Source of the DNA: Demequina maris
GTDB taxonomy: Bacteria; Actinomycetota; Actinomycetes; Actinomycetales; Demequinaceae
Assembly (NCBI RefSeq): GCF_000971155.1
Contig: NZ_BBLX01000005.1
Span: 162,882 to 226,881, forward strand
Reading direction: 5' to 3'
DNA length: 64,000 nt
Shown here piece by piece: positions 52,579-61,271 of this stretch (position 1 is the stretch's first letter; each line of letters starts with the position of its first letter). Both the position numbers and the translations under genes were made by a program. Under the pieces are notes generated by a model. That model was not told the DNA's origin, searched no databases, and was given only the letters and a program-made list of their open reading frames with translations.

Positions 52579-55500
52579 GTGAGTTTCGACGACCGCCCCG
52601 CCCGACCGGTCAGGCCCGCGCCCGTGCCGCAGCGACGATCGCCCCTCGCGATCACCGCCGTGGTGCTGGGCGCGCTGGTGCTGGCGGCGATCGCGACGGC
52701 CAACATCTGGACCGAGGTGGTCTGGTACGACCAGCTCGGCTACTCCGAGGTGTGGCGCACCCAATGGCTGGCGCGCATCGTGCTCTTCGTCATCGCGGGC
52801 GGCGTCGCCGCGTTCGTCATCTGGCTCAACCTGTGGATCGCTAAGCGCGTCCGCCCGGCCCGCACCGGCGGCCGCAGCCAGCTCGACCAGGTGCGCGAGC
52901 AGATCGAGCCCATCGAGCGACTCGCCATGATCGTGCTGCCGTCCGTGATCGGCCTCGTCGTCGGCCTCGCGGTGTCCTCGCAGTGGGAGACCGTCGTGGC
53001 GTGGCTCAACCACGAGAGCTTCGGCACGAAGGACCCGCAGTTCGGGCTCGACGCGTCCTTCTACGTGTTCACGCTGCCGATGCTCAACCTCGCGGTCACG
53101 CTCGTGCTCGCGCTCGGCGTGCTGTCGACGCTGATCGCGGCGTTCGTGCACCTGCTGTACGGCGGCATCGCGGGCACCGGCCGCTCATTCGTCGCGTCGA
53201 AGGGCGCGCGCATCCAGCTCGCCGTGCTCGGCGCCATCGTGATGCTCGCGATCGCCGCGAACTACTGGCTCGACCGCTACGGCCTGCTGACCAAGTCCGG
53301 CGAGAAGTTCTACGGCGCGTCGTACACGGACGTCAACGCGATCCTGCCGTCGCGGTCGATCCTCGCGGGGATCGCCGTCGTGGTGGCGCTCGTGTTCCTC
53401 GTGGTGATCTGGCGCGGCGACTGGCGTATCCCCGCCGTCGGCATCGGCCTCATGCTGCTGTCCGCGGTCGTGATCGGCGGCATCTACCCGTCGATCGTGC
53501 AGCGCTTCCAGGTGTCGCCGAACGAGCAGGAGCTCGAGACGCCGTTCATCCAGAACAACATCGACGCCACCCGCTACGCGTACGGCATCGCCGACATCGA
53601 GGAGACCCAGTACCGGGCCACCACGGAGGCGGAGGCGGACGCGCTGCGCCAGGACGCCGAGACCACCGCGCAGATCCGCCTGCTCGACCCGAACATCGTG
53701 TCGCCGGCGTTCCAGCAGCTGCAGCAGAACAAGCAGTACTACAACTTCGCGGACGTGCTGAACGTCGACCGCTACGCGCTCGAGGACGAGCTCCAGGACA
53801 CCGTGATCGCGGTGCGCGAGCTCAACCTCGACGGCCTCGGCTCGGAGAGCCGCAACTGGGTCAACGACCACACGGTCTACACGCACGGCTTCGGCGTCGT
53901 GGCGGCGTACGGCAACAAGACGCAGATCGACGGCCAGCCCAGCTTCTTCGAGCGCGGCATCCCGTCGGTGGGCCTGCTCGGCGAGTACGAGCCGCGCATC
54001 TACTTCGGCTCGACCGTCCCCGACTACTCGATCGTCGGCGCACCCGAGGGCACCAACCCGTGGGAGCTGGACTACCCCGACGACAACTCCGACACCGGCC
54101 AGGTCAACACCACGTACACGGGCGACGGCGGCCCCGCGATCGGCAACCTCTTCGAGAAGCTGATGTTCGCGATCCGCATGGGCGAGGAGCAGATCCTGTT
54201 CTCCGACCGCGTCACCACCGAGTCGCAGATCCTCTACTACCGCGACCCGCTCGAGCGCGTCGCCCGCGTCGCGCCGTACCTCGAGCTCGACCAGACCGCG
54301 TACCCGGCGGTCGTCGACGGGCGCGTCGTGTGGGTGGTCGACGGCTACACCACCACGGACCAGTACCCGTACTCGGCGCCCGTCGCCTCCGACACGCTGT
54401 TCGCCCAGCAGTCGGGCACGACCACCGCGACCACGGTCCTCAACTACCTGCGCAACTCGGTCAAGGCGACCGTGGACGCGTACGACGGCTCCGTGACGCT
54501 GTACGCCTGGGACGAGGACGACCCGATCCTGCAGACCTGGCAGCACGTGTTCCCGACGTCGATCGAGCCGATCAGCGAGATCAGCGGCGAGCTCATGAGC
54601 CACCTGCGCTACCCCGAGGACCTCTTCGCGATCCAGCGCTACCAGCTCACGCAGTACCACGTGACCGACGCGGCGTCGTTCTACTCCGGCCAGGACTTCT
54701 GGCGGAACCCGGCCGACCCGACCGACGACACGCGCCTGCAGCCGCCGTACTACCTCACGCTGCAGATGCCGGACCAGGACGAGCCCACGTTCTCGCTCAC
54801 GAGCAACTACATCCAGGGCGGTGACAACCCGCGCAACATCCTCACGGGCTACCTCGCCGTGAACTCGGAGACGGGGTCCACGCCGGGCGAGGTCGCGGAG
54901 GACTACGGCACGCTCCGGCTGCTCGAGCTGCCGCGCGACACCACCATCCCCGGCCCCGGCCAGGTGCAGAACAACTTCAACTCCGACCCCGACGCGCAGG
55001 AGACGCTGAACCTGCTGCGCCAGGGCGAGACCGACGTGGTCAACGGCAACCTGCTCACGCTCCCCGTGGGCGGCGGCCTGCTCTACGTGCAGCCCGTGTA
55101 CGTCCAGTCCAGCCAGGGCACGCAGGTGCCGCTGCTGCGCAAGGTGTTCGTGGCTTTCGGCGACTCGGTCGGCTTCGCGGACACGCTCCCGGAGGCGCTC
55201 GACCAGGTCTTCGGCGAGGGCGCGGGCGAGGGCGCGGCCGGCACCGACAGCGGCACCGGCTCCGGCTCGGGCAGCACCGACGGCTCCGGGGACTCGGGCA
55301 CCACCGACGGCGGCTCGGGCGACGCGGTCGACCCGACCGCCGAGGCGGCGCTGCAGGACGCCCTGGACCGCGCGAACCAGGCGCTTCAGGACAGCCAGGC
55401 CGCGCTCGCCGCGGGCGACTTCACGGCGTACGGCGAGGCGCAGGACGCGCTCGCCTCGGCCATCGAGGACGCGATCGCCGCGGAGGCGGAGCTCACCGGC

Positions 55501-55623
55501 GCGGCCTCGGGCTCGGAGTCGGGCTCGACGTCGGGCTCCACGGCCGAGCCGAGCGCCTCGGCCAGCGCCGAGCCGGCCGCCGAGCCGACCACGTCGCTCG
55601 AGGGCGACCTCTCGGCCCCGTAG
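52579..55623 (+). CDS. UPF0182 large membrane protein
   Basis: Membrane protein of 1014 aa, orthologue-like to Rv3193c. About seven hydrophobic segments fall in residues ~23-330, followed by a large extracellular domain (DPQFGLDASFYVF in the loop, LLGEYEPRIYFGSTVPDYSIVG and YFERG-type stretches). The last 130 residues are a Gly/Ser/Asp repeat linker, a helical Ala/Gln stretch and a Ser/Glu/Pro tail. Function unknown. GTG 52579 follows CGAAGGA. It is probably co-transcribed with the PDZ protease and ends in the strongest hairpin of the window. Confidence 0.93.
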   Translation: MSFDDRPARPVRPAPVPQRRSPLAITAVVLGALVLAAIATANIWTEVVWYDQLGYSEVWRTQWLARIVLFVIAGGVAAFVIWLNLWIAKRVRPARTGGRSQLDQVREQIEPIERLAMIVLPSVIGLVVGLAVSSQWETVVAWLNHESFGTKDPQFGLDASFYVFTLPMLNLAVTLVLALGVLSTLIAAFVHLLYGGIAGTGRSFVASKGARIQLAVLGAIVMLAIAANYWLDRYGLLTKSGEKFYGASYTDVNAILPSRSILAGIAVVVALVFLVVIWRGDWRIPAVGIGLMLLSAVVIGGIYPSIVQRFQVSPNEQELETPFIQNNIDATRYAYGIADIEETQYRATTEAEADALRQDAETTAQIRLLDPNIVSPAFQQLQQNKQYYNFADVLNVDRYALEDELQDTVIAVRELNLDGLGSESRNWVNDHTVYTHGFGVVAAYGNKTQIDGQPSFFERGIPSVGLLGEYEPRIYFGSTVPDYSIVGAPEGTNPWELDYPDDNSDTGQVNTTYTGDGGPAIGNLFEKLMFAIRMGEEQILFSDRVTTESQILYYRDPLERVARVAPYLELDQTAYPAVVDGRVVWVVDGYTTTDQYPYSAPVASDTLFAQQSGTTTATTVLNYLRNSVKATVDAYDGSVTLYAWDEDDPILQTWQHVFPTSIEPISEISGELMSHLRYPEDLFAIQRYQLTQYHVTDAASFYSGQDFWRNPADPTDDTRLQPPYYLTLQMPDQDEPTFSLTSNYIQGGDNPRNILTGYLAVNSETGSTPGEVAEDYGTLRLLELPRDTTIPGPGQVQNNFNSDPDAQETLNLLRQGETDVVNGNLLTLPVGGGLLYVQPVYVQSSQGTQVPLLRKVFVAFGDSVGFADTLPEALDQVFGEGAGEGAAGTDSGTGSGSGSTDGSGDSGTTDGGSGDAVDPTAEAALQDALDRANQALQDSQAALAAGDFTAYGEAQDALASAIEDAIAAEAELTGAASGSESGSTSGSTAEPSASASAEPAAEPTTSLEGDLSAP

Positions 55624-55631
55624 CGGGACAT

Positions 55632-55671
55632 GACGAAGGGGGCCGGTCCGACAGGACCGGCCCCCTTCGTC
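55632..55671. terminator. 18-bp terminator between UPF0182 and DUF4328 genes
   Basis: Perfect 18-bp stem (55632-55649 with 55654-55671) with a GACA tetraloop, nine bases after the UPF0182 stop and serving both convergent genes. Confidence 0.93.
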
Positions 55672-55695
55672 GTGCGCGGACGATGATCGCCCGGC

Positions 55696-56478
55696 TCAGG
55701 CCCCCGGGTCGAGGTGACGGTCGGTGGCCGCGCGGATGAAGCGCATGAAGAACACGAACGAGACGACGATCAGCGCCGCGGCCGCCCACATGAGCGCGGG
55801 GTACACGTCGAGGCGCTCGGGGTAGGCGAGATCGCCCGTCTGCAGGTCGAGCGAGAGCTGGAGCGCGGCCGACCCGACGCCCTGCACCAACCCGGCGAGG
55901 ATCCACGGGATCCACCAGCCGAGGAGCAGGCCCAGGCCCACGGTGCGCCCGGCCACCTTGCGGGCGCCGATCGGGATCAGCACCGCGGAGGCGAGCGGGA
56001 TGAACCAGCCCCACCACTCGACGGCGCCCATGCCGGGCCTCGCGCCCAGCGCCTCGCGGTTGCGGCGCATGCGCGACATCCAGAGGCCGTAGAGGATGTA
56101 GGAGGTCACCAGCAGCGGCGTGGTGAGCAGCGACAGCAGGTCTCCGGCGCTGAACTCGAGCTCGTTGGACTCGGCCATCCGTCGGATCGAGTCGACGCTG
56201 CCCTGCGCGGACACCGCGATGAGCACGGACACCACGGTGAATCCGGCGGCGACGCCGATGAGCCCCTTGGCGAGCCCCTCGGGCTTCTCGAGCGGCACGC
56301 CCGAGCGGTCGAACTGCACCTGCATCCCTTCCCCGTAGGTGGGGGGCGGGGGAGGGGCCGCACCTGGGATGATGCCCGGCGTGGCCGGGAAGGCCGGGGG
56401 CGGAGGCGGGAACGATGCGGGCGGCGGCGGAGGCGTCTGGTCGCCCGGGCGGGCGGCGAAGGGATCGTCGTTGGTCAT
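55696..56478 (-). CDS. DUF4328 membrane protein
   Basis: Protein of 260 aa. Residues 1-48 are a Pro-rich cytoplasmic head (runs of PPPPP). Four hydrophobic segments follow, with WWGWFIPLASAVLIPIGARKVAG near residue 150 matching the DUF4328 core. Function unknown. TAGGGT (minus strand, 56490-56485) ends six bases before ATG 56478 with no ribosome site, so the message is probably leaderless. Its start faces the tRNA promoter, only about 30 bases away. Confidence 0.85.
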   Translation of the reverse strand: MTNDDPFAARPGDQTPPPPPASFPPPPPAFPATPGIIPGAAPPPPPTYGEGMQVQFDRSGVPLEKPEGLAKGLIGVAAGFTVVSVLIAVSAQGSVDSIRRMAESNELEFSAGDLLSLLTTPLLVTSYILYGLWMSRMRRNREALGARPGMGAVEWWGWFIPLASAVLIPIGARKVAGRTVGLGLLLGWWIPWILAGLVQGVGSAALQLSLDLQTGDLAYPERLDVYPALMWAAAALIVVSFVFFMRFIRAATDRHLDPGA

Positions 56479-56506
56479 CCCCCGACCCTAGCGAGCGGGG
56501 GCGGAT

Positions 56507-56535
56507 TTGGATCTGCGCCACGCGTCCGCTAGAGT
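56507..56535 (+). promoter_or_regulatory. promoter of tRNA-fMet
   Basis: TTGGAT (56507-56512), 17-base spacer, TAGAGT (56530-56535). Predicted start near 56542 is five bases before the mature tRNA 5' end. Confidence 0.7.
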
Positions 56536-56546
56536 TATCAGGCCGA

Positions 56547-56620
56547 CGCGGGGTGGAGCAGTTCGGTAGCTCGCCGGGCTCATAACCCGGAGGTCGCAGG
56601 TTCAAATCCTGTCCCCGCTA
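56547..56620 (+). tRNA. initiator tRNA-fMet (CAT)
   Basis: A 74-base cloverleaf with anticodon CAT in loop CTCATAA. Initiator hallmarks are present: the first base C cannot pair with position 72 (T), and three consecutive GC pairs (GGG/CCC) end the anticodon stem. The T-loop TTCAAAT and T-stem GCAGG/CCTGT are normal. CCA is not encoded. It has its own promoter and a hairpin terminator nine bases downstream. Confidence 0.96.
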
Positions 56621-56628
56621 CGAGAGAA

Positions 56629-56660
56629 CGAAGGCCCGGACCATCTGGTCCGGGCCTTCG
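56629..56660 (+). terminator. terminator of tRNA-fMet
   Basis: Inverted repeat CGAAGGCCCGGACCA / TGGTCCGGGCCTTCG (56629-56643 and 56646-56660), effectively a 13-bp stem with a 6-base loop, immediately 3' of the tRNA and followed by TCGTTCCCC. Confidence 0.88.
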
Positions 56661-56764
56661 TCGTTCCCCGGCGGCCCCGGCGCACATCGTCCCGACGCCC
56701 GTCCCGCACCCTCGTCGGTCGTCCGCCCCGCCCCGCCCCGCCGCCGGCCCGCCCGCCCTTGAAC

Positions 56765-56842
56765 GCAACCGGCGTACGAGCCCGGCCTCGACGCGTGGGA
56801 CCAGGGACGATGCGCATCGGGCCCGCCTCCATACGCCGGTTG
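56765..56842. repeat. palindromic intergenic element, copy 4
   Basis: Arms GCAACCGGCGTACG (56765-56778) and TACGCCGGTTG (56832-56842) enclose CCAGGGACGATGCG (56801-56814). It lies between the tRNA and the convergent kinase gene. Same length class (78 bases) as copies 2 and 3. Confidence 0.85.
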
Positions 56843-56942
56843 GCGTCGGCCGCGCGAGGCGGGAACCGCCGACCCCGGACGCACGACGGCCCGGCCCCGC
56901 AGCAGCGGAAGCCGGGCCGTGCGTGAGCGCGGAGGCGGGCGC

Positions 56943-58547
56943 CTAGTGGATCGCCTCGGTGGCGGCGCGCTCGATCGCGAGGCCCGCCTCGTACTGGCCG
57001 AGCCACGCCTGGTAGCCCGCGACGTCGCCGGCGTCCGGCGCGGCCACGTCGAGCGCGGCTCCCGCGAAGACCTCGTCGTTCAGGTACGCGTCCAGGCTGG
57101 TCGCGGCGCCCTTGCGGAGGTACTCGGCGAGCACGGCGATGCCCCACGCGCCGCCCTCGGAGGCGGTGTCGCCCACGGTGACCGGCGCCTCGATCGCGGC
57201 GGCCAGGAGCCGCTGCGCGACGCCCGCGGTGCGGAACATGCCGCCGTGCGCGAACATCGAGTCGAGCTGGACGCCCTCGTCGTGGAGCACGCGCATGCCG
57301 AGGCTCAGCGTGCCGAAGGCGCCGTAGAGCTGCGTGCGCATGAAGTTCGCGAGCGTGAGGCGCGAGCCGGGCGTGCGCACGAAGAGCGGGCGGCCCTCTG
57401 CGAGCCCCGTGATCGGCTCGCCGGACAGGTAGTTGTAGGCGAGCAGGCCGCCGCCGTCCGCCTCGCCCTCGAGCGCGGCGGAGAACAGCGCCTCGAACAC
57501 CGCGTCCGAACCGAACTCGCTGCCCAGCGCGGCCGCGAACTCGGTGAAGACGCCGGCCCAGGTGCCCAGCTCGGAGGCGCCGTTGTTGCAGTGCACCATC
57601 GCGACCAGGTCGCCCGCGGGCGTGGTGACGATGTCGAGCTCCTCATGGACGCTCTCGAGCGGCTTCTCGAGCACGACCATCGCGAAGATCGACGTGCCCG
57701 CGGAGATGTTGCCGGTGCGCGGCGCGACCGCGTTGGTGGCGATCATGCCGGTGCCCGCGTCGCCCTCCGGCGGCGCGACCACGGCGCCGGGCTGGAGCGT
57801 GCCGGTCGGGTCGAGCAGCGCCGCGCCCTCCGCGGTGAGAGTGCCGGCCTCCTGGCCCGCGACGAGCACCTCGGGGAGCAGCGCGGTGACGTCGAGGCCC
57901 GGGTGGCGCGCGGCGACGAGGCCCTGGAAGCGCGCGAGCATGTCCGCGTCGTAGTCGCGGGTCGCGGGGTCGATGGGGAACATGCCCGAGGCGTCGCCGA
58001 CGCCGAGCACCTTGCGGCCGGTCAGCTTCCAGTGCACGTAGCCGGCGAGCGTGGTGAACGAGTCGAGGCTCGCGACGTGCGGCTCCTCGTCGAGGATCGC
58101 CTGGTACAGGTGCGACGCCGACCAGCGCAGCGGGAAGTTGAAGCCGAGCACCTCGGTGAGCTCCGCGGCCGCGCGCTCCGTGTTGGTGTTGCGCCACGTG
58201 CGGAACGGGACCAGCAGCTCGCCGGCGGTGTCGAAGGCCAGGTAGCCGTGCATCATCGCCGAGACGCCGAGCGCGCCGAAGCCTGTGGGACGCACGCCGT
58301 GGAGGCGCTCGACCGTCGCGAGAAGGTCGGCGACGGAGGCCTGCACGCCCTCCCAGATGGCCTCGACCGAGTAGGTCCAGAGGCGGTCGACGAACTGGTT
58401 CTCCCACGCGTGGCTTCCGGTCGCGATCACCTCGTGGTCGGGCCCGATGAGGCACGCCTTGATGCGGGTCGAGCCCAGCTCGATGCCCAGCGAGGTCTCG
58501 CCGGCCGCGATCGCGGCGGCCACGTCGATCTGGTTGTGCTGCGCCAT
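56943..58547 (-). CDS. FGGY-family carbohydrate kinase, possible ribulokinase
   Basis: Sugar kinase of 534 aa. The N-terminal phosphate loop is LGIELGSTRIKACLIG near residue 20 and the C-terminal ATP site GGMFRTAGVAQRLLAAAI near residue 435. The stretch TWRNTNTERAAAELTEVLGFNFPLRW and LGVGDASGMFPID mark a distinct FGGY subgroup often found with L-arabinose genes in other bacteria, so ribulokinase is the best guess; xylulose or another pentulose is possible. No araA or araD is adjacent. ATG 58547 follows GAAGGAG by nine bases; a GTG at 58553 is too close to that site. Confidence 0.8.
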   Translation of the reverse strand: MAQHNQIDVAAAIAAGETSLGIELGSTRIKACLIGPDHEVIATGSHAWENQFVDRLWTYSVEAIWEGVQASVADLLATVERLHGVRPTGFGALGVSAMMHGYLAFDTAGELLVPFRTWRNTNTERAAAELTEVLGFNFPLRWSASHLYQAILDEEPHVASLDSFTTLAGYVHWKLTGRKVLGVGDASGMFPIDPATRDYDADMLARFQGLVAARHPGLDVTALLPEVLVAGQEAGTLTAEGAALLDPTGTLQPGAVVAPPEGDAGTGMIATNAVAPRTGNISAGTSIFAMVVLEKPLESVHEELDIVTTPAGDLVAMVHCNNGASELGTWAGVFTEFAAALGSEFGSDAVFEALFSAALEGEADGGGLLAYNYLSGEPITGLAEGRPLFVRTPGSRLTLANFMRTQLYGAFGTLSLGMRVLHDEGVQLDSMFAHGGMFRTAGVAQRLLAAAIEAPVTVGDTASEGGAWGIAVLAEYLRKGAATSLDAYLNDEVFAGAALDVAAPDAGDVAGYQAWLGQYEAGLAIERAATEAIH

Positions 58548-58593
58548 CGGCACTCACTCCTTCGTCAAGCGCCCGCGCGCGGCGGACATCCGA

Positions 58594-58641
58594 TGTGAAC
58601 GTTCGACAAAACCCTAAGGCCTGTCCGCGCATTCGATCGAA
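58594..58641 (-). promoter_or_regulatory. kinase promoter with two palindromic operator candidates
   Basis: On the minus strand, TAGGGT (58616-58611) fits a -10 box. Just downstream lies TGTGAACGTTCGACA (58594-58608), a near-palindrome centred on AACGTT like LacI-family operators. A perfect 10-bp palindrome TTCGATCGAA (58632-58641) lies where a -35 would be. Together they suggest repression by a sugar-responsive regulator encoded elsewhere. Confidence 0.5.
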
Positions 58642-58734
58642 CCATAGGTCCCGCCCGGGTGCGCGGCGGCCGCCGTCCCCAGGTCCCGCGAACGGTGTCG
58701 CCGCCCGTCAACCTGCGGGGTTAGCCTGACGGCT

Positions 58735-59721
58735 GTGACCGAATCCTCGCCCGCGCGCCCGCGCATCGCGCTGAGCCTCGGCAGCGGGGGAGCCCGCGGC
58801 TACGCGCACATCGGCGTCCTCGACGAGATCGAGGCGCGCGGCTGGGACGTCGTCGGCATCGCCGGCACGTCGATGGGCGCGCTCGTGGGCGGGCTGCACG
58901 CCGCGGGCGGCCTCGCGGACTACCGCGCCTGGGCCGAGTCGCTCACGCGGCGCGACGTGATCCGCATGCTCGACCCCGCGTTCAAGGGCGCCGGGGCGAT
59001 CCGCGCGGACCGCGTGATGCGGCGCATCGACGAGATCCTCGACGGGCGCGTCATCGAGGACCTGCCCATCCCGTTCACCGCCGTCGCGACGGACCTCATC
59101 TCGCAGTCCGAGGTGTGGTTCACCGAGGGCCCGATCGTCGACGCGATCCGCGCCTCGATCGCGATCCCCACGGTCATCACCCCGGTGCGACGCGACGGCC
59201 GCCTGCTCGCGGACGGCGGCATCCTCAACCCGGTGCCCGTCATCCCGCTCACGTCCGTGCGGTCCGACGCGATCATCGCGGTCAACCTGTCCGGCACGTC
59301 GCGGGGCGGCAACCCCGCCGAGCCGCCCGTGGACTCCGCCGGACCGCTCGTGCGCCTGCCGCGGCTGCGCCTGCCCAGCCTCCACGTCGCCGAGCCCCGG
59401 CTCGTGAGCATGATCGCGCACCGCATGCGGGCACGCGGCGAGCAGGAGGACGATGCGCTGGTCGAGCCGGCCGCGGCGGAGGCCCTGGACGCGGCGGACG
59501 ACCTCGGGGTGAGCACCCTCGACGTCATCGACCGGTCGCTGCAGACGCTGCAGAACACCGTCCAGCGCTACCGCCTGGCGGGCTACCCGCCGGACGCGAT
59601 GGTGAACGTGCCCGCGGACTCGTGCGGGGTGCTCGACTTCCACCGCGCGACCGAGATGATCGAGCTCGGCCGCGAGCTCGCGCGACGCGCCTTCGACGAA
59701 TGGGAGGGCGCCCCGGCGTGA
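58735..59721 (+). CDS. patatin-like phospholipase (RssA/NTE type)
   Basis: Serine lipase-like protein of 328 aa with no signal peptide. The oxyanion motif GSGGARGYAHIG is near residue 16, the nucleophile elbow GIAGTSMGALVGG near residue 41 and the catalytic Asp in LLADGGILNP near residue 160, so the Ser-Asp dyad is complete. It probably hydrolyses membrane lipid esters; the substrate is unknown. TAGCCT (58722-58727) ends seven bases before GTG 58735, with no ribosome site: leaderless. Divergent from the FGGY kinase. Confidence 0.9.
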   Translation: MTESSPARPRIALSLGSGGARGYAHIGVLDEIEARGWDVVGIAGTSMGALVGGLHAAGGLADYRAWAESLTRRDVIRMLDPAFKGAGAIRADRVMRRIDEILDGRVIEDLPIPFTAVATDLISQSEVWFTEGPIVDAIRASIAIPTVITPVRRDGRLLADGGILNPVPVIPLTSVRSDAIIAVNLSGTSRGGNPAEPPVDSAGPLVRLPRLRLPSLHVAEPRLVSMIAHRMRARGEQEDDALVEPAAAEALDAADDLGVSTLDVIDRSLQTLQNTVQRYRLAGYPPDAMVNVPADSCGVLDFHRATEMIELGRELARRAFDEWEGAPA

Positions 59722-59815
59722 CCGGTCCCGGCCCGGGACCCGGCGGCGCTACTGTGACGTGCGGCGACGCGCCCTCGCGGGCGCCTGAAACGATTCGACC
59801 CAGCAAGGGGACACC

Positions 59816-61270
59816 GTGACCCACACCCCCACCCGTGCCGCGTGGCTGCACGGCCGCACCGCGCTCCTCATCGCCTTCGCCTTCTCCGTCATGGCGGACC
59901 CGGTGTCGTCGGTGGCGTACGCGATCGAGGCCGCGCTGCGCGCGCTCGACGGCAACCTGGCGCTGCTGCTGCCCGCGATGACCGCGGTCGTGCTGGTGGT
60001 CGGCCTCGTGGTCGCGAGCTACCACCAGCTGGTCGCGCGCTTCCCGGAGGGTGGCGGCTCCGCGGCGGCCGCGGGCGGGGCGTTCGGCGAGGGCTTCTCG
60101 TTCATCCCCATGGGCGCGCTGGTCGTCGACTTCGTGCTCACCATCGCGATCTCGGTGTCCGCGGGCTCGTCCGCGATCATCAGCTACGTACCGGCGCTGG
60201 CGCCGCATCGCCTGGTCCTCGCCCTGGCGCTGCTGCTGCTCGTCGCGGGGCTGATGTGGTTCGGCCACCTCGGTCGCGCGGTGTTCGCGCTGCTCACCAT
60301 CGTCTTCGTCGGCACCGCGGTCGCGGTGCTGCTGCCGGTCCCCGGGATGCCCGCGGTCGACCCCGAGCCGGTCCTCGGCCTCACGCATGGCGCGCCGCTC
60401 GCGGTCGCGCTCGCGTTCCCCGTCGCGATGGCGCTCGCGACCGGCATCGAGGCGCCGTCGTCGGCGATCGCGCAGCTCGCCCAGCTCGACGACGCGGGCC
60501 GCCGCAGCTTCGGGCGCTGGGCGCTGTGGCTGACGCTCGGCATCGTCGGCACGCTCACCCTCGCGATCACGGCCGCGGTGGTGCGGCTCGGCATCCAGGT
60601 GCCGCACGAGGACACCACGCTCGTCGCGGAGCTCGCGCGCGCCGCGGACGGCCACGGCCTGTTCGCCGCCTTCCAGGCCACCACGGCGCTGCTGCTGCTG
60701 TCCGCCGCATCGTCCTCGTTCCAGGCCGGCCCGGGCCTGCTCAAGGCCCTCGCGCGGTCCGAGCACGGCGAGTCGCGCCACGGCGTGCTGCCCGCGGTCC
60801 TCGGCCGCACCAACGCGCACCACGTGCCGATGGTCGGCGTCGGGGTGTTCCTCGCGGCGTCCGCCGTCGTCGTGGCGCTCGCGGGCGCACGCGACCAGAG
60901 CCTCGTGCTCTTCTACGCGGTGTCGGTGTTCGTGAGCTTCCTCATGGGCCTGCTCGCGATGGCGAAGTTCTCGCACCTCGACCGCCGGCCGGGCTGGGTG
61001 GTCCTCAACCTGGTCGCCGCGGTCGCGGTCGCGTTCACGCTCGTGTCGAACCTCATGCGCCCCGCCGCGCTCGGGTCGCTCGCCGCCACCGGCCTCGTCG
61101 CCGGCGGCCTGTACTGGGCCTGGGTGCGGGCCGGACGCCCACGCGGCGCGGCGAACGCGGTCGCCGAGGCGGAGGCCGGGGAGGCCGTGCCGGACGATGC
61201 GGCGGAGGACCCGGCGCCCGAGCGCGCCGAGGAGCCCGTCCCGTCCCACGTGACCCGGCGCAAGGGCTGA
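59816..61270 (+). CDS. APC-superfamily permease 1
   Basis: Twelve-segment membrane transporter of 484 aa. The first helix carries the APC unwound-helix type motif (FSVMADPVSSVAYAIEAAL near residue 22), and FPEGGGSAAAAGGAFGEGF near residue 78 follows, as in amino-acid or KUP-like permeases. The end is an acidic cytoplasmic tail (Glu/Ala/Pro). Substrate unknown. GTG 59816 follows AAGGGG. The next gene, another APC permease, starts one base after its stop, so the two are co-transcribed and may work together. Confidence 0.87.
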   Translation: MTHTPTRAAWLHGRTALLIAFAFSVMADPVSSVAYAIEAALRALDGNLALLLPAMTAVVLVVGLVVASYHQLVARFPEGGGSAAAAGGAFGEGFSFIPMGALVVDFVLTIAISVSAGSSAIISYVPALAPHRLVLALALLLLVAGLMWFGHLGRAVFALLTIVFVGTAVAVLLPVPGMPAVDPEPVLGLTHGAPLAVALAFPVAMALATGIEAPSSAIAQLAQLDDAGRRSFGRWALWLTLGIVGTLTLAITAAVVRLGIQVPHEDTTLVAELARAADGHGLFAAFQATTALLLLSAASSSFQAGPGLLKALARSEHGESRHGVLPAVLGRTNAHHVPMVGVGVFLAASAVVVALAGARDQSLVLFYAVSVFVSFLMGLLAMAKFSHLDRRPGWVVLNLVAAVAVAFTLVSNLMRPAALGSLAATGLVAGGLYWAWVRAGRPRGAANAVAEAEAGEAVPDDAAEDPAPERAEEPVPSHVTRRKG

Positions 61271-61271
61271 C

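Noticed and set aside
59722..59815. c-di-AMP or similar riboswitch before the APC permease
   Set aside because: The gap is under 100 bases and none of the conserved blocks of that class is visible; only a GC-rich hairpin and a normal ribosome site are seen.
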